From contig NZ_PTJD01000009.1 in NCBI RefSeq assembly GCF_002934625.1, positions 62,001 to 126,000 on the forward strand: a stretch of 64,000 nucleotides of DNA, written 5' to 3'. Below, one piece after another: positions 1 through 8,876 of this stretch. Each line of letters opens with the position of its first letter. Within the stretch, counting starts at the first letter, position 1. This DNA comes from Kineococcus xinjiangensis (GTDB taxonomy: Bacteria; Actinomycetota; Actinomycetes; Actinomycetales; Kineococcaceae). The translations under genes were made by a program, and so were the position numbers. Under the pieces are notes generated by a model. That model worked only from the letters and a program-made list of their open reading frames with translations. It did not search any database and was not told where the DNA came from.

Positions 1-707
1 GCACCCTCCAGCACCGGGTACAGCCGCTGCCCGTCCCTGCTCAGCGCCATCCCCTCGAAGCCGCGGCTGGCGGGCAGGGTCGGGGCGGCGTCGCCGAGGA
101 AGGGGTTCTGGGGGGACTGCACGCCGGGCAGGGGGACGGGGGCGTCGAGGACCCTGCCGGTGGCGTCGGTGTGCAGGAGGAAGGGGCCGAACTCCTCGCC
201 GAACCAGAACGTCCCGTCGGGGGCGCGGCGCACGGACTCCAGGTCGAAGTCGGCGCCGGTGAGGAGGCGGTCGGGCCGGTGCAGCGGGAACGGGACGTGC
301 CCGTCGGGGTCGCGCAACTGCAGGAAGCCCTCGACGTCGACGGTGCCCGAGCCCCTCCGCGCGGTGCGGAAGTCGGGGTCGATGCGGTAGAGCCGCAGCA
401 GGAAGTCACCGGAGTTGCCGCGGGTGCCGAAGCCGTTGTCCGTCATGCCCCAGAACGTCCCGCCCCCGGCGTCGAGCACCGCGGAGAAGCCGGGGATCGG
501 CTGGCCGGGGAACGGGGGCACGACCCCGTTGGCGGGGTTCACGAGCGCCCCCGAGGGCGGGCCGGGCTGGTAGGCGTCCGCGGGGAGGATCGCCCTGCCC
601 AGCAGGGTCGGCTCGTCGCCCCGCGCGCTCCGGTCGGCCTCGGCGGAGGCGGCGGGGACGAGTGCGAGGAGGAGCGTCGCGGCGGCGGTGGCGGCGGTCC
701 TGCGCAT
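1..707 (-). CDS. Secreted phytase-like (esterase-like) protein, C-terminus outside window
   Basis: Only the N-terminal 235 codons lie in the window; the gene runs off the left edge. Residues 1 to about 24 form a signal peptide (MRRT, an Ala/Leu-rich core, then a likely cleavage near ASAEA). The following sequence has the layout of the phytase-like beta-propeller family (Pfam Phytase-like): GGGTFWGMTDNGFGTRGN, then a segment reading DVEGFLQLRDPDG and later FEGMALSRDGQRLYPVLEG. Members are exported or lipid-anchored and most are of unproven substrate, so a phosphoesterase role is only a family-level guess. The ATG is preceded by CCAGGAGCCACCC, a good ribosome site. The gene stands alone behind a terminator-like hairpin that follows the next gene upstream. 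Confidence 0.8.
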   Translation of the reverse strand, partial: MRRTAATAAATLLLALVPAASAEADRSARGDEPTLLGRAILPADAYQPGPPSGALVNPANGVVPPFPGQPIPGFSAVLDAGGGTFWGMTDNGFGTRGNSGDFLLRLYRIDPDFRTARRGSGTVDVEGFLQLRDPDGHVPFPLHRPDRLLTGADFDLESVRRAPDGTFWFGEEFGPFLLHTDATGRVLDAPVPLPGVQSPQNPFLGDAAPTLPASRGFEGMALSRDGQRLYPVLEG

Positions 708-853
708 GGGTGGCTCCTGGAGGTGGGGTCGCTCGGTCGCGGCGAGGCATGGTGCACAGGGCCGCCCGGCCACCGGGGTGCCGCGGAGCGTCCGGCGCCT
801 GACGCGGGGGTGAACTCCGGCACCCCCGCCGCCGCCCCTGCCCGGACGCACCG

Positions 854-895
854 CGGCCCGGGGGTCGGTGCACCGGGCACCGCCCCCCCGGGCCG
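854..895 (-). terminator. Strong G/C hairpin, probable terminator of the APC permease
   Basis: The left arm CGGCCCGGGGGTCGGTGC (854-871) pairs with GCACCGCCCCCCCGGGCCG (877-895) with one bulge and a 5-nt loop. It lies 35 nt past the permease stop, in the 223-nt gap before the phytase-like gene. There is no U tract, as is usual in actinobacteria. Nothing else was recognised in this gap. Confidence 0.6.
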
Positions 896-930
896 CCGGG
901 GACGTGGGACTGAGCAGCCGGGCCGTGGGG

Positions 931-2481
931 TCAGAGCCCGCCGACCGGGGGCTGCCCCGTCTCCGGCACGAGGACGGGGGTGTCCTCCCGCAGGGTCTCG
1001 CCGCGGAAGAAGGCGCGCAGCCGCACCGCGCAGGCCAGCATCAGCGGGATGCCGAGGACGAGCATGCCGACGCCCATGACGAAGACCCCGCCGATCGGTC
1101 CGAAGTTCGTCGAGCCGTAGTCGGTGCCGACCATGTCGACGGCGCTCTGGGTGAAGGCCCACAGCATCGCCAGGCCCCCCAGCAGCGGGATCAGCCCGCG
1201 CAGGAGGAAGTGCCGCACCGAGCGGGTCAGGGTGCGGCGGAAGAACCAGACGCAGGCGAACGCCGTGATGCCGTAGTAGAAGGCCACCGCGAGGCCGAGG
1301 GAGGCGATGGAGTCGGCGAGGGCGTCGGTGCTGACGAACGACAGCACCAGGTAGAAGAACACCGCGGCCGCCCCCATGACGGCCGTGGCGAAGGAGGGCG
1401 TGTGGAAGCGCGGGTGGATGCGCCCGAAGCGCTCCGGCAGGGCGCCGTAGACGGCCATCGCCAGGGCGCCGCGGGCCGTCGGCAGGATCGTCGTCTGGGT
1501 GGAGGCCGCGGCGGAGACCGCCACCGTCAGCAGCAGCAGGGACGCGACGACGCCACCACCCACGGGCCCGCCGAGAACGGTGAGCACGTCGTCGGCGTTC
1601 TCCTCGTTGCGCAGTCCGATGCCGGTCTCCCCGAAACCGGAGTACGCCTGCACCGCGATGGCGACGAGCAGGTAGGTGGCGAGCAGGATCACCGTGGCCA
1701 GCACCGCGGCCTTGCCGGGGGTGGAGTCGGAGTCCTTCGTCTCCTCGGTGACGGCCAGGCAGGCGTCCCAGCCCCAGTAGATGAAGACGCAGAGGATGAC
1801 GGCCTCGGCGATGGCGGAGCCGCTCAGCCCGAACGGGGAGAACCACTGCAGGCTGGGGCGCACGGCCTGCTCCCCCGCCGCGCCGGTGTAGACGAGGTAG
1901 AGCGCGCCGATCGCCACGAACCCGAGGACGGCGAACTGGAGCAGGACGAAGACGTTCTGCAGCCGCTCGGAGATGACGATGCCGCGGTAGGCGATCCAGG
2001 TCATCGCCACGATGAAGGCGATGCCCAGGCCGATCTTCACGGCGTCGTTCTCCGCGAGGGCGTCGAGGCCGACGAAGCGGAGGCTGTAGATGCCGGCGAT
2101 CTCGGCGACGTTGGCCAGCACGATGATCGCGGAGACGGCGACGCCCCAGCCGCCCATCCACCCCACCCAGGGACCGAACGCCTTGGTGGCCCAGGTGAAG
2201 GTGGTGCCGCAGTCGGGAGCGGCCCGGTTCAGCTCCCGGTACGCGATGGCCACGAGCAGCATGGGCAGGAAGGCGAGCAGGAACATCGCCGGGGCACGGT
2301 CGCCCACGGCGAACACCACGTAGCCGAGGGTGGCCGCGAGGCTGTAGGCGGGGGCGGTGGCCCCCAGGCCGATCACGGTGTTGCCCCACAGGGTCAGGGC
2401 CCCGGGCGTGAGCCCCTTGCCCACCCTCGGAGGGTCCGCCGCGTGCTTCGTGTAGGCACCGGCCGTCGGTACTTCCGCCAT
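931..2481 (-). CDS. APC-family amino acid/polyamine permease
   Basis: Inner-membrane transporter of 516 residues, the usual length for the amino acid-polyamine-organocation superfamily. The first membrane helix (about residues 28-55) has the family's glycine-rich unwound segment (WGNTVIGLGATAPAYS). Twelve or more hydrophobic helices follow, with the conserved helix-3 region YRELNRAAPDCGTTFTWATKAFGPWVGWMGGW typical of proton-coupled importers. The start codon was set at the ATG at 2481 because the reading upstream of it is not membrane protein and enters the divergent promoter. It is transcribed away from a saccharopine-dehydrogenase-like gene, with 191 nt between them, so the two may share control and substrate. 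The substrate cannot be read from the sequence; lysine, polyamine or ethanolamine-like compounds are possible. Confidence 0.85.
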   Translation of the reverse strand: MAEVPTAGAYTKHAADPPRVGKGLTPGALTLWGNTVIGLGATAPAYSLAATLGYVVFAVGDRAPAMFLLAFLPMLLVAIAYRELNRAAPDCGTTFTWATKAFGPWVGWMGGWGVAVSAIIVLANVAEIAGIYSLRFVGLDALAENDAVKIGLGIAFIVAMTWIAYRGIVISERLQNVFVLLQFAVLGFVAIGALYLVYTGAAGEQAVRPSLQWFSPFGLSGSAIAEAVILCVFIYWGWDACLAVTEETKDSDSTPGKAAVLATVILLATYLLVAIAVQAYSGFGETGIGLRNEENADDVLTVLGGPVGGGVVASLLLLTVAVSAAASTQTTILPTARGALAMAVYGALPERFGRIHPRFHTPSFATAVMGAAAVFFYLVLSFVSTDALADSIASLGLAVAFYYGITAFACVWFFRRTLTRSVRHFLLRGLIPLLGGLAMLWAFTQSAVDMVGTDYGSTNFGPIGGVFVMGVGMLVLGIPLMLACAVRLRAFFRGETLREDTPVLVPETGQPPVGGL

Positions 2482-2619
2482 GGTCTGCCCCGTCCTTCTG
2501 GATCCGCTCCCACCGGCGTTCCCGCCGCCGTTCGCGCAAGCTACGCATCGTGGCGGTGCAGGGCAAGGTTGGGCGCGGAACTCGCACTCCCGGGGCGGAT
2601 CGACGACGCTTTCTGAAGG

Positions 2620-2633
2620 TTTCGGCGCCGAAA
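2620..2633. promoter_or_regulatory. 14-bp perfect palindrome in the divergent permease/dehydrogenase promoter region
   Basis: TTTCGGCGCCGAAA is a perfect palindrome. It lies about 30 nt upstream of the TACGGT -10 candidate (2661-2666) of the dehydrogenase gene and inside the 191-nt gap shared with the permease. A regulator bound here would cover the dehydrogenase -35 region. The regulator is unknown. Confidence 0.45.
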
Positions 2634-2672
2634 ACGGAGGCATGAGGGGCGTTGGCGCAGTACGGTCGCCGC

Positions 2673-3920
2673 ATGCGCATCCTCCTCGTGGGCGCCGGTG
2701 GCGTCGGTGACGCCTTCGCCAAGACCGCGGCCCGCCGCGACTTCTTCGACGAGGTGGTCGTCGCCGACTACGACCCCGCCCGGGCCGAGCGGACCGTGGC
2801 GGCGGTGCGCCGGCGCCACCCCGGCGACGAGCGGTTCCGCGCGGCACGGGTGGACGCCTCGGACGCGGCGGCCGTGACGGCCCTGGCCCGCGAGCACGGC
2901 AGCACGCACGTCATGAACGCGGTCGACCCGCGCTTCGTCATGCCGGTCTTCACCGGTGCGCTGGAGGCGGGCGCGGACTACCTCGACATGGCGATGTCGC
3001 TGTCGCGGCCGCACCCGGAGGAGCCGTGCTCCCGCACCGGGGTGAAGCTGGGCGACGAGCAGTTCGCGATGGCGCGGCGGTGGGAGGACGCCGGGCGCCT
3101 GGCGCTGGTGGGCATGGGCGTGGAGCCCGGCCTGTCCGACGTCTTCGCCCGCTACGCCGCCGACCACCTCTTCTCGGAGATCGACGAGCTCGGCGTCCGC
3201 GACGGGGCGAACCTGGTGGTGCGCGACGAGTCCGGCCGGGAGGTGTTCGCGCCGTCCTTCTCCATCTGGACGACCATCGAGGAGTGCCTCAACCCCCCGG
3301 TCGTCCACGAGCGCGACCGCGGCTGGTTCACCACGCCGCCCTTCAGCGAGCCGGAGGTCTTCGACTTCCCCGGCGGCATCGGGCCGGTGGAGTGCGTGAA
3401 CGTCGAACACGAGGAGGTGCTCCTCATGCCGCGCTGGGTGGACGCGCGGCGGGTGACGTTCAAGTACGGGCTGGGTGCGGAGTTCATCGGGGTGCTCAAG
3501 ACCCTGCACGCCCTCGGCCTGGACTCCACCGAGCCGGTGCGGGTCGGGGGCGTGGAGGTCGCGCCGCGCGACGTGGTGGCGGCGTGCCTGCCGGACCCGG
3601 CGACGCTGGGACCGCGGATGACGGGCTCGACGTGCGCGGGGCTGTGGGTGACGGGGCGCGGGAAGGACGGCTCCCCGCGGGAGGTGTACCTGCACCACGT
3701 CGTGGACAACGCCTGGTCGATGGCGGAGCACGAGGCGCAGTGCGTGGTGTGGCAGACGGCCGTGAACCCGGTGGTGGCGCTGGAACTTCTGGCCTCGGGC
3801 ACCTGGAGCGGCACGGGCGTGCTGGGACCCGAGGCGTTCGACGCGGTGCCGTTCCTGGACCTGCTCTCCACCGCGCACGCTTCGCCGTGGGGGTGCGAGG
3901 AGCGCACGCCGCGGGGGTGA
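2673..3920 (+). CDS. Saccharopine dehydrogenase-like NAD(P)-dependent enzyme
   Basis: 415-residue cytosolic protein. A Rossmann dinucleotide fold starts at the N-terminus (RILLVGAGGVGDAFAK, residues 2-17) with an acidic end to strand 2 (VVVADYD). The next part has the family segment THVMNAVDPRFVMPVFTGALEAGADYLDMAM. This is the fold of saccharopine dehydrogenase (NADP, L-glutamate-forming), carboxynorspermidine synthase and homospermidine synthase. I cannot tell which reaction applies; the divergent permease favours lysine or polyamine metabolism. The ATG at 2673 is chosen because the Rossmann strand begins there and TACGGT lies 6 nt upstream, giving a probable leaderless transcript. No ribosome site is seen. 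Confidence 0.75.
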   Translation: MRILLVGAGGVGDAFAKTAARRDFFDEVVVADYDPARAERTVAAVRRRHPGDERFRAARVDASDAAAVTALAREHGSTHVMNAVDPRFVMPVFTGALEAGADYLDMAMSLSRPHPEEPCSRTGVKLGDEQFAMARRWEDAGRLALVGMGVEPGLSDVFARYAADHLFSEIDELGVRDGANLVVRDESGREVFAPSFSIWTTIEECLNPPVVHERDRGWFTTPPFSEPEVFDFPGGIGPVECVNVEHEEVLLMPRWVDARRVTFKYGLGAEFIGVLKTLHALGLDSTEPVRVGGVEVAPRDVVAACLPDPATLGPRMTGSTCAGLWVTGRGKDGSPREVYLHHVVDNAWSMAEHEAQCVVWQTAVNPVVALELLASGTWSGTGVLGPEAFDAVPFLDLLSTAHASPWGCEERTPRG

Positions 3921-3930
3921 CCGGATCGGA

Positions 3931-4002
3931 GCGGTGATCCGCGGGGGATCGACGGATGCGACGGTGCGGTGTCGCATCCGTCGATCCGGCGCGGATCACC
4001 GC
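3931..4002. repeat. Long near-perfect inverted repeat (32-bp arms, 8-nt loop)
   Basis: Arms 3931-3962 and 3971-4002 pair at 30 of 32 positions (the two mismatches are at 3944/3989 and 3945/3988) around the loop GGTGCGGT. The inner 17 bp, GGATCGACGGATGCGAC, are perfect. It begins 11 nt after the dehydrogenase stop and ends 51 nt before the pentapeptide gene. It could end transcription, but it is much longer than the other terminators in this window. Confidence 0.8.
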
Positions 4003-4053
4003 ATCCGGTTGCGCCATGCTGGGCCGTCGTTCCGTCCAGCACCGGAGGCATCC

Positions 4054-4719
4054 ATGGCGAAGGCGCGTCCGTCCGTCCAGGCGCCGAACGTCGACCCGAT
4101 CCGGTTGTCCGGACTGGACGACGGCTCCCCCGACGACCTGCGGGGCGGGGCTGACCTGGAGGGCCTGTCCTTCGCGGACCTCGAGACCGGCGGGCTGGAT
4201 CTCGCCGGCGCGACGCTGTTCTCGTGCGAGTTCGCGGGCGTCTCGGCCGCGGAGGCCGACCTCACGGCCCTCCGCCTGCGCGAGAGCCGGCTCGCCCGGA
4301 CCGGCATCCCCGTGCTGCGGGCGGCGCGGTCGGACTGGCGCGACGTCGTCGTCGAGGACTGCCGGTTCGGTTCCTGCGAGCTGTACGACGCGACCTGGCG
4401 CAGCGTGCAGGTGCGGAACTGCCGCCTCGACTACGCGAACCTGCGCGGCGCGGACCTCGTGGACGTCGCCTTCGCGGACTGCACGATCGAGGAGCTCGAC
4501 CTCGCCGGCGCGAGAGTCACCCGGGCGGCCTTCGCGGGCTGCCGCATCGGCCACCTGGACGTCCAGCACGCCGAGCTGAGCCACGTGGACCTGCGCGGCG
4601 CGCAGATCGCCTCCGTCGCGGGGGTCCTGGACCTGCGCGGGGCGACCGTCGACGAGGGGCAGCTCACGCTGCTGGCGCCGCTGCTCGCCGCCGGCCTCGG
4701 CCTGCGCGTGGAGGAGTAG
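4054..4719 (+). CDS. Pentapeptide-repeat protein
   Basis: 221 residues. From about residue 28 the chain is a run of five-residue units of the A(D/N)LxG type: ADLEG LSFAD, GGLDL AGATL, ANLRG ADLVD VAFAD, LDLAG ARVTR, VDLRG AQIAS. These units form a right-handed square beta-helix. There is no signal peptide or membrane helix, so it is cytosolic. Some family members mimic DNA and protect gyrase from quinolones (Qnr, MfpA), and others have no known role. The repeats here are degenerate and no partner gene is nearby, so no function is assigned. The ATG follows GGAGG at a good distance. It is a single-gene unit just after the long inverted repeat. Confidence 0.8.
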   Translation: MAKARPSVQAPNVDPIRLSGLDDGSPDDLRGGADLEGLSFADLETGGLDLAGATLFSCEFAGVSAAEADLTALRLRESRLARTGIPVLRAARSDWRDVVVEDCRFGSCELYDATWRSVQVRNCRLDYANLRGADLVDVAFADCTIEELDLAGARVTRAAFAGCRIGHLDVQHAELSHVDLRGAQIASVAGVLDLRGATVDEGQLTLLAPLLAAGLGLRVEE

Positions 4720-4861
4720 CGGGAGCCGAGCGGGCAGGGGAAGAAGTGCCCCGGTCGATGCAACGGAGCCGTGCTCGCCGGCGTTGACCTCGTGTGAGCT
4801 CCTCCCCAGAAAGCAGCGCCGGCGGCGCACTCCCCGCGCTGCCGCGGCGGAGGGAGGACGG

Positions 4862-5446
4862 ATGAGGGCCCGCGACCGCCTCGCCGCCACCGGTGCCGAC
4901 GGCGGGCCGGACCCCGCGCCGCGGCGCCCGTCCGGCCGGACCGCGGTGCCCGGGGTGTGGGACCTGGAGTCGCTGGTGGCGTGGAAGGGCCCGCAGCTGG
5001 TGCGCCTGGCCAGGGCGCTGCTGCGCGATCCGCACCAGGCGGAGGACGTCGTCCAGGACGTGCTGGCGACCTGCGTGCGCAAGTGGTCGCGCATCCAGTC
5101 GGTGGACGACCCCTCGGCCTACCTGAACCGGATGGTCGTCAACGCCGTCACCTCGCTGCGGCGGCGGGCCTGGCGGCGGGAGTGGCTCAGCGATCCCGCC
5201 GAGCTGCCCGAGGTGCACCTCGACGACTCCTCCTCCGGGCACGCCGAGCGGCAGCGCTGCCTGGCACTGCTGCGGCGCCTGCCCGACCGGCAGCGCATCG
5301 CGCTGGTGCTGCGCCTCTACGAGGACATGCCGGACGAGGAGATCGCGGACCTGCTGGGCTGCTCCACCGGAACCGTGCGCAGCAACGCCCACCGCGGCCT
5401 GGCGACCCTGCGCCGACTCATCGCCGAGGAGGATCCCCGTGCCTGA
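4862..5446 (+). CDS. SigE-family ECF RNA polymerase sigma factor
   Basis: 194 residues. Region 2 spans about residues 38-105, with the conserved LVRLARALLRDPHQAEDVVQDVLATCVRKW core and the DPSAYLNRMVVNAVTSLRRR segment that contacts the -10 element. Region 4 spans about residues 130-185, with a helix-turn-helix at DEEIADLLGCSTGTVRSNAHRGLATLRR. This pattern is that of the actinobacterial SigE-family ECF group. The ATG at 4862 is chosen because GGGAGGACGG lies just before it; an in-frame upstream start would add 26 low-complexity residues without a ribosome site. Its last 8 nt overlap the next gene, a membrane protein that is the likely partner. Confidence 0.88.
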   Translation: MRARDRLAATGADGGPDPAPRRPSGRTAVPGVWDLESLVAWKGPQLVRLARALLRDPHQAEDVVQDVLATCVRKWSRIQSVDDPSAYLNRMVVNAVTSLRRRAWRREWLSDPAELPEVHLDDSSSGHAERQRCLALLRRLPDRQRIALVLRLYEDMPDEEIADLLGCSTGTVRSNAHRGLATLRRLIAEEDPRA

Positions 5447-6365
5447 GCGTCCCCCCACCCCGCGCGGCCACCACCCCGGGAACGAGGACGTGGCGACCCT
5501 GCTGCGCGCCGCGCTCCACGAGGACGCCCACGCCTGCAGGGTCGACGAGCAGGGCCTGACCGCGGGCACCCGGTCCCGCCTGCGCCGTCAGCAGCGCCAC
5601 CGCCGCGCGGGCCTGGCCGCAGCGGTCGTCGCCCTCGCCGTCGCCGTCCCGCTCAGCGTGCAGGCGCTGTCCGACCCCACGGTCCGCACCACCCCGGCGG
5701 GCACCCCCACCGGCACGCCCGCCACCCCCGCGCCGGCGGCCACGACACCGACGACCACGCCTCCGGCGACCACCACGCCGGGCTCGGCCACGGCGAGCGC
5801 GCCGCCGACCCCTGCTGCGCCGACCCCTGTCCCGCCGACCCCTGCGCCGCTGCCCGCCCCGTGGTCCGCCGCCCCGCTGGCCGCGTCCGAGGTGCCCGCG
5901 CTCGCACTGGAGGCGTGGGCCGAGGCTCCCGCCGAGTCGCAGGCGACGTGTCCCCTGCTGCTGCCCGCGGGAACGGCGGGCGCCCCGCCGGGGGAGCCGC
6001 GCCGACCGGACTTCTCCGGCGAGTGGGCCGTGACCTGGGACGTGCCCGGCACCCCGGGCAGGTTCGGCGACAGCAGCGAGAGCCCCACCGCCGGGCGCAG
6101 CACCTACGGCGTGGCGGGCGTGCCCTTCACCGAAGCGGAAGTGGCGGAGAGCCTGCCGCAGTGGCCGTTCCAGCAGGAGTGGAGCGACGGCAGCCGCGCC
6201 GGGTACGGACCCGAGGGAGGCGATCCGGAGACGACCAGCACCCTCGCCTACCTCCAGGTGAGCGAGCACCCCGGGTGCCTCTACAACGTGTGGTCGCACC
6301 TCGGCCAGGAGCACCTCGAAGCGCTCCTGGAGTCTCTGCGCTACGTGCGGACCGACCCCGCCTGA
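5439..6365 (+). CDS. Membrane-anchored protein coupled to the ECF sigma factor (possible anti-sigma partner)
   Basis: 308 residues. A short cytosolic N-terminus (1-45, rich in Arg near the membrane: RSRLRRQQRHRR) is followed by one membrane helix (about 48-66). Then comes a Thr/Pro/Ala-rich linker of some 70 residues, and an outer domain with two cysteines (near QATCPLL and HPGCLYN) and aromatic residues. The GTG start overlaps the sigma gene stop (GTGCCTGA), so the two proteins are made together. Position and topology fit an anti-sigma factor, but no zinc-binding HXXXCXXC motif is present and the cytosolic part is short. A sigma-dependent sensor or surface protein is equally possible. Confidence 0.7.
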   Translation: MPERPPTPRGHHPGNEDVATLLRAALHEDAHACRVDEQGLTAGTRSRLRRQQRHRRAGLAAAVVALAVAVPLSVQALSDPTVRTTPAGTPTGTPATPAPAATTPTTTPPATTTPGSATASAPPTPAAPTPVPPTPAPLPAPWSAAPLAASEVPALALEAWAEAPAESQATCPLLLPAGTAGAPPGEPRRPDFSGEWAVTWDVPGTPGRFGDSSESPTAGRSTYGVAGVPFTEAEVAESLPQWPFQQEWSDGSRAGYGPEGGDPETTSTLAYLQVSEHPGCLYNVWSHLGQEHLEALLESLRYVRTDPA

Positions 6366-6386
6366 GCGCGTCGCCGCCGCGCCGGG

Positions 6387-8876
6387 TCAGCGGCCGCGCC
6401 GGATCTGCGACGTGATGCTGCGGTCGGTGATCGCGGTGTCGTTCGCGAGCAGCACCGCCTTGGACAGGATCACGCCGAGGGTGCGGTCCCCCTCGAACGG
6501 CAGGAACATCCCGTCCCCGCCCGCGCCGGGCGCCTGCTTCGGGACGATGCACAGGTACTCGTCGTTCGGGCTCATGAGGATGTTGCCCGAGCCGAGGTGG
6601 ATCTTGTACGTGCGCAGGTCCCCGCGGACGTGGAGGAACCGCTCCTGCACGGTGCAGCGCTCGGCGATCGCCAGGCGCGGCACGAGGCGCGCCAGCAGCT
6701 CCCGCCGCGTGGCGGCCGTGGCCGACAGCTCCCCGAAGCCGAAGGAGTGCCAGTACTCCCGGTAGCGGCCCTGCGGGCCGCCGTCCTGCCAGGTCGGGTC
6801 GTTGCCCACGCTGGCGACCCCGACGAAGAGGTCCACGTCGCGCAGCACCTCGCTGAGCACGAGGGCGGGAACCTCCGCCAGCGGCAGCGGCTCGACGGGG
6901 TCCTCCTCCACCCCGATCCACTGCTCGTAGCCGCCGCCGAGACCGTCGTGGACGTTGCGCGGGGCGTTCACGGGGTAGAAGCGCACCTGGTCGGTGACCA
7001 GCCGCAGGTACGCACCGACCTCCGTCACGTCCTCCTGCGCGTCACCCCCGGCGCCCTCGACCCAGAACTCCGCGCGCAGCCCCCACCGGGCCAGCTCGCG
7101 CGTGGCGGGCGGGTAGCTGTCCTCGACCATCAGCCGCAGCCGGCTGGCCCAGCCGCGCGCGCCGGTCAGCGCCTGGAACTGGTGCTGGCGCAGCACGTGT
7201 GCCGCGAACCTGTTGGAGTACGTGCCCGTGGCGCGCTCGGCGTCGGTGAGCAGGTACACCTCCCGGTGCGCCTGCTTGAAGGGCTGCACGACCCCGTGGC
7301 GGGCCAACCACTCCCGCCAGGCGAGGACCTCGGCGACGTCGCGGCCGACGGGGTGCCACAAGGTCACCTGTGCTCCGGCCGCCGGGTGCACCTGCGCGTC
7401 GTCGACGTCGCGCAGCGCCCCGTCGGCCCACGCGCAGGGCACGCCGTCGACGACCCAGACGAGGCGGCGGGCCAGCGTGCCGACGAGGGGGTGGTCGAGG
7501 TAGCGCTCCCGCCAGGTCGGGTGGGGCCACACCCGCTGCTCGAGGAACATCCGGTCCAGCCGCTCCGCCTGCGCGGCGAGCATCGCCGAGATGTCCTTGG
7601 CGGCGGCCTTCAGCTCCGCCAGCTGCTCGGGGTGGTCGCGGCGCACGGCGGCGGGCACCGACTTCACCGCCTTGCCGGCGGTGGTGCGCCAGGTGAGCAC
7701 GGCCGACGAGCCGCGCACGAGGAGCTCGACGTCCACGTCCCCGAGCCGCTCGCGGCGCGCCCCGACCTCGGTGAGGTCGTAGGTGGGCACCCCGAGCTCC
7801 TCGACCTCGCTGCGGCTCAGCCCCAGGGCGCTCGCCCGCTGCTCGAGGGCGGCGTCGACCTGCTTGGCGGTCTGGCGGTAGGTCACGCGGGTGGACAGCC
7901 GCGCCAGCTGGGCGAGGGCGGCCTCGCCGTCCATGCGGGACAGCGCCAGGACACCGGCATTGGCCAGCTTGGCGCTGCGGACCCCGACGCCGGGAACCCG
8001 GCGCAGCGCCACGTCGACCACCCGCGCGACGGTGCGGGCCGTCGCGGCGTCCGCCGGCAGCAGGGAGAGCAACCACAGCAGCCCCCGCACGGCGGTGACG
8101 TTGTGGGGGTCCACCGCGAGGCTCAGGTCACCCCACGCCGGGTCGATCTCGAGGGTGCGGGGCCGGCCGACCAGCTCCAGCCACCCGCACACGTGCCGGC
8201 GGAACGCCTCCTCGCCCACCGCGGCCACGAGCGCCGCACCCCGCCGGTCCCACGTCGCGCTCGGCCGGGCCGACGTCGCCCTCAGCACGTGCGCCACCAG
8301 CTCCTGCCAGCCGGGGCCGAGTCCGGGCAGCTCCGCCAGGGCACGGTCGGCCCACGGCTCACCGCAGTTCAGGAGCGGGAAGTCCAGCTCGGTGAGCGCT
8401 CCGGTCAAGGCGGGGGCGCTCCACGACTCCTCCACGGTGCGGCGGGCCGTGGCGCCCACCGCGGCCGGCACGGGCGTCCCGGTGCGCGCGGCCAGCCGCA
8501 GCAGGGCGGTCAGCTCGTCGCCGCACGCGAGGTGCCAGGCCCTCCCCGCCCGGGCGAGCAGCCCCGGCACGGCCGCGGTGACGACCTGCCCCGGGACGTC
8601 GCCGGCCAGGTGCTCCAGCAGCCATCCCAGCTGGTCCACCCGGACGTCCTCGCGCGCCAGCAGCTCGGCGGCGAGGGCGTCGCGGACGGGCTCGGCGAGC
8701 GCGCCGAGGCGGCGCGCCTGCACGTCGGGATCCCATGGGCGGTACTCCTCGCCGTTCCGGCCGTGCGGGTGGGCGAGGTGCTCCGCGAGCCGGGCCACGT
8801 CCTGCGGGCGCACGGCGCTGCGGAGGCCACCCCTCTCGTAGCGGCGCACGACGTCGCGGGCGAGCCACAGGTCCAT
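6387..8876 (-). CDS. DUF4132 domain protein
   Basis: 829 residues with no signal peptide or membrane helix. The N-terminal 400 residues are helical and Leu/Ala-rich, with HEAT-like character. The DUF4132 domain starts near residue 400 (LTWRTTAGKAVKSVPAAVRRDHP, then LKAAAKDISAMLAAQAERLDRMFLEQRVWPHPTWRERYLDHPLVGTLARRLVW). The C-terminus continues with GSGNILMSPNDEYLCIVPK. The domain occurs in the Escherichia coli MolR/YehI group, whose biochemistry is not established. Its ATG shares one base with the stop of a 128-residue gene upstream (TGATG), so the two are translated as a pair. That partner looks like a ubiquitin-fold protein ending in Gly-Gly, which suggests the DUF4132 protein may act on or bind it. 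Confidence 0.85.
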   Translation of the reverse strand: MDLWLARDVVRRYERGGLRSAVRPQDVARLAEHLAHPHGRNGEEYRPWDPDVQARRLGALAEPVRDALAAELLAREDVRVDQLGWLLEHLAGDVPGQVVTAAVPGLLARAGRAWHLACGDELTALLRLAARTGTPVPAAVGATARRTVEESWSAPALTGALTELDFPLLNCGEPWADRALAELPGLGPGWQELVAHVLRATSARPSATWDRRGAALVAAVGEEAFRRHVCGWLELVGRPRTLEIDPAWGDLSLAVDPHNVTAVRGLLWLLSLLPADAATARTVARVVDVALRRVPGVGVRSAKLANAGVLALSRMDGEAALAQLARLSTRVTYRQTAKQVDAALEQRASALGLSRSEVEELGVPTYDLTEVGARRERLGDVDVELLVRGSSAVLTWRTTAGKAVKSVPAAVRRDHPEQLAELKAAAKDISAMLAAQAERLDRMFLEQRVWPHPTWRERYLDHPLVGTLARRLVWVVDGVPCAWADGALRDVDDAQVHPAAGAQVTLWHPVGRDVAEVLAWREWLARHGVVQPFKQAHREVYLLTDAERATGTYSNRFAAHVLRQHQFQALTGARGWASRLRLMVEDSYPPATRELARWGLRAEFWVEGAGGDAQEDVTEVGAYLRLVTDQVRFYPVNAPRNVHDGLGGGYEQWIGVEEDPVEPLPLAEVPALVLSEVLRDVDLFVGVASVGNDPTWQDGGPQGRYREYWHSFGFGELSATAATRRELLARLVPRLAIAERCTVQERFLHVRGDLRTYKIHLGSGNILMSPNDEYLCIVPKQAPGAGGDGMFLPFEGDRTLGVILSKAVLLANDTAITDRSITSQIRRGR

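Noticed and set aside
5439-6365. Zinc-type anti-sigma factor
   Set aside because: No HXXXCXXC motif occurs in the short cytosolic part; only position and topology suggest an anti-sigma role.
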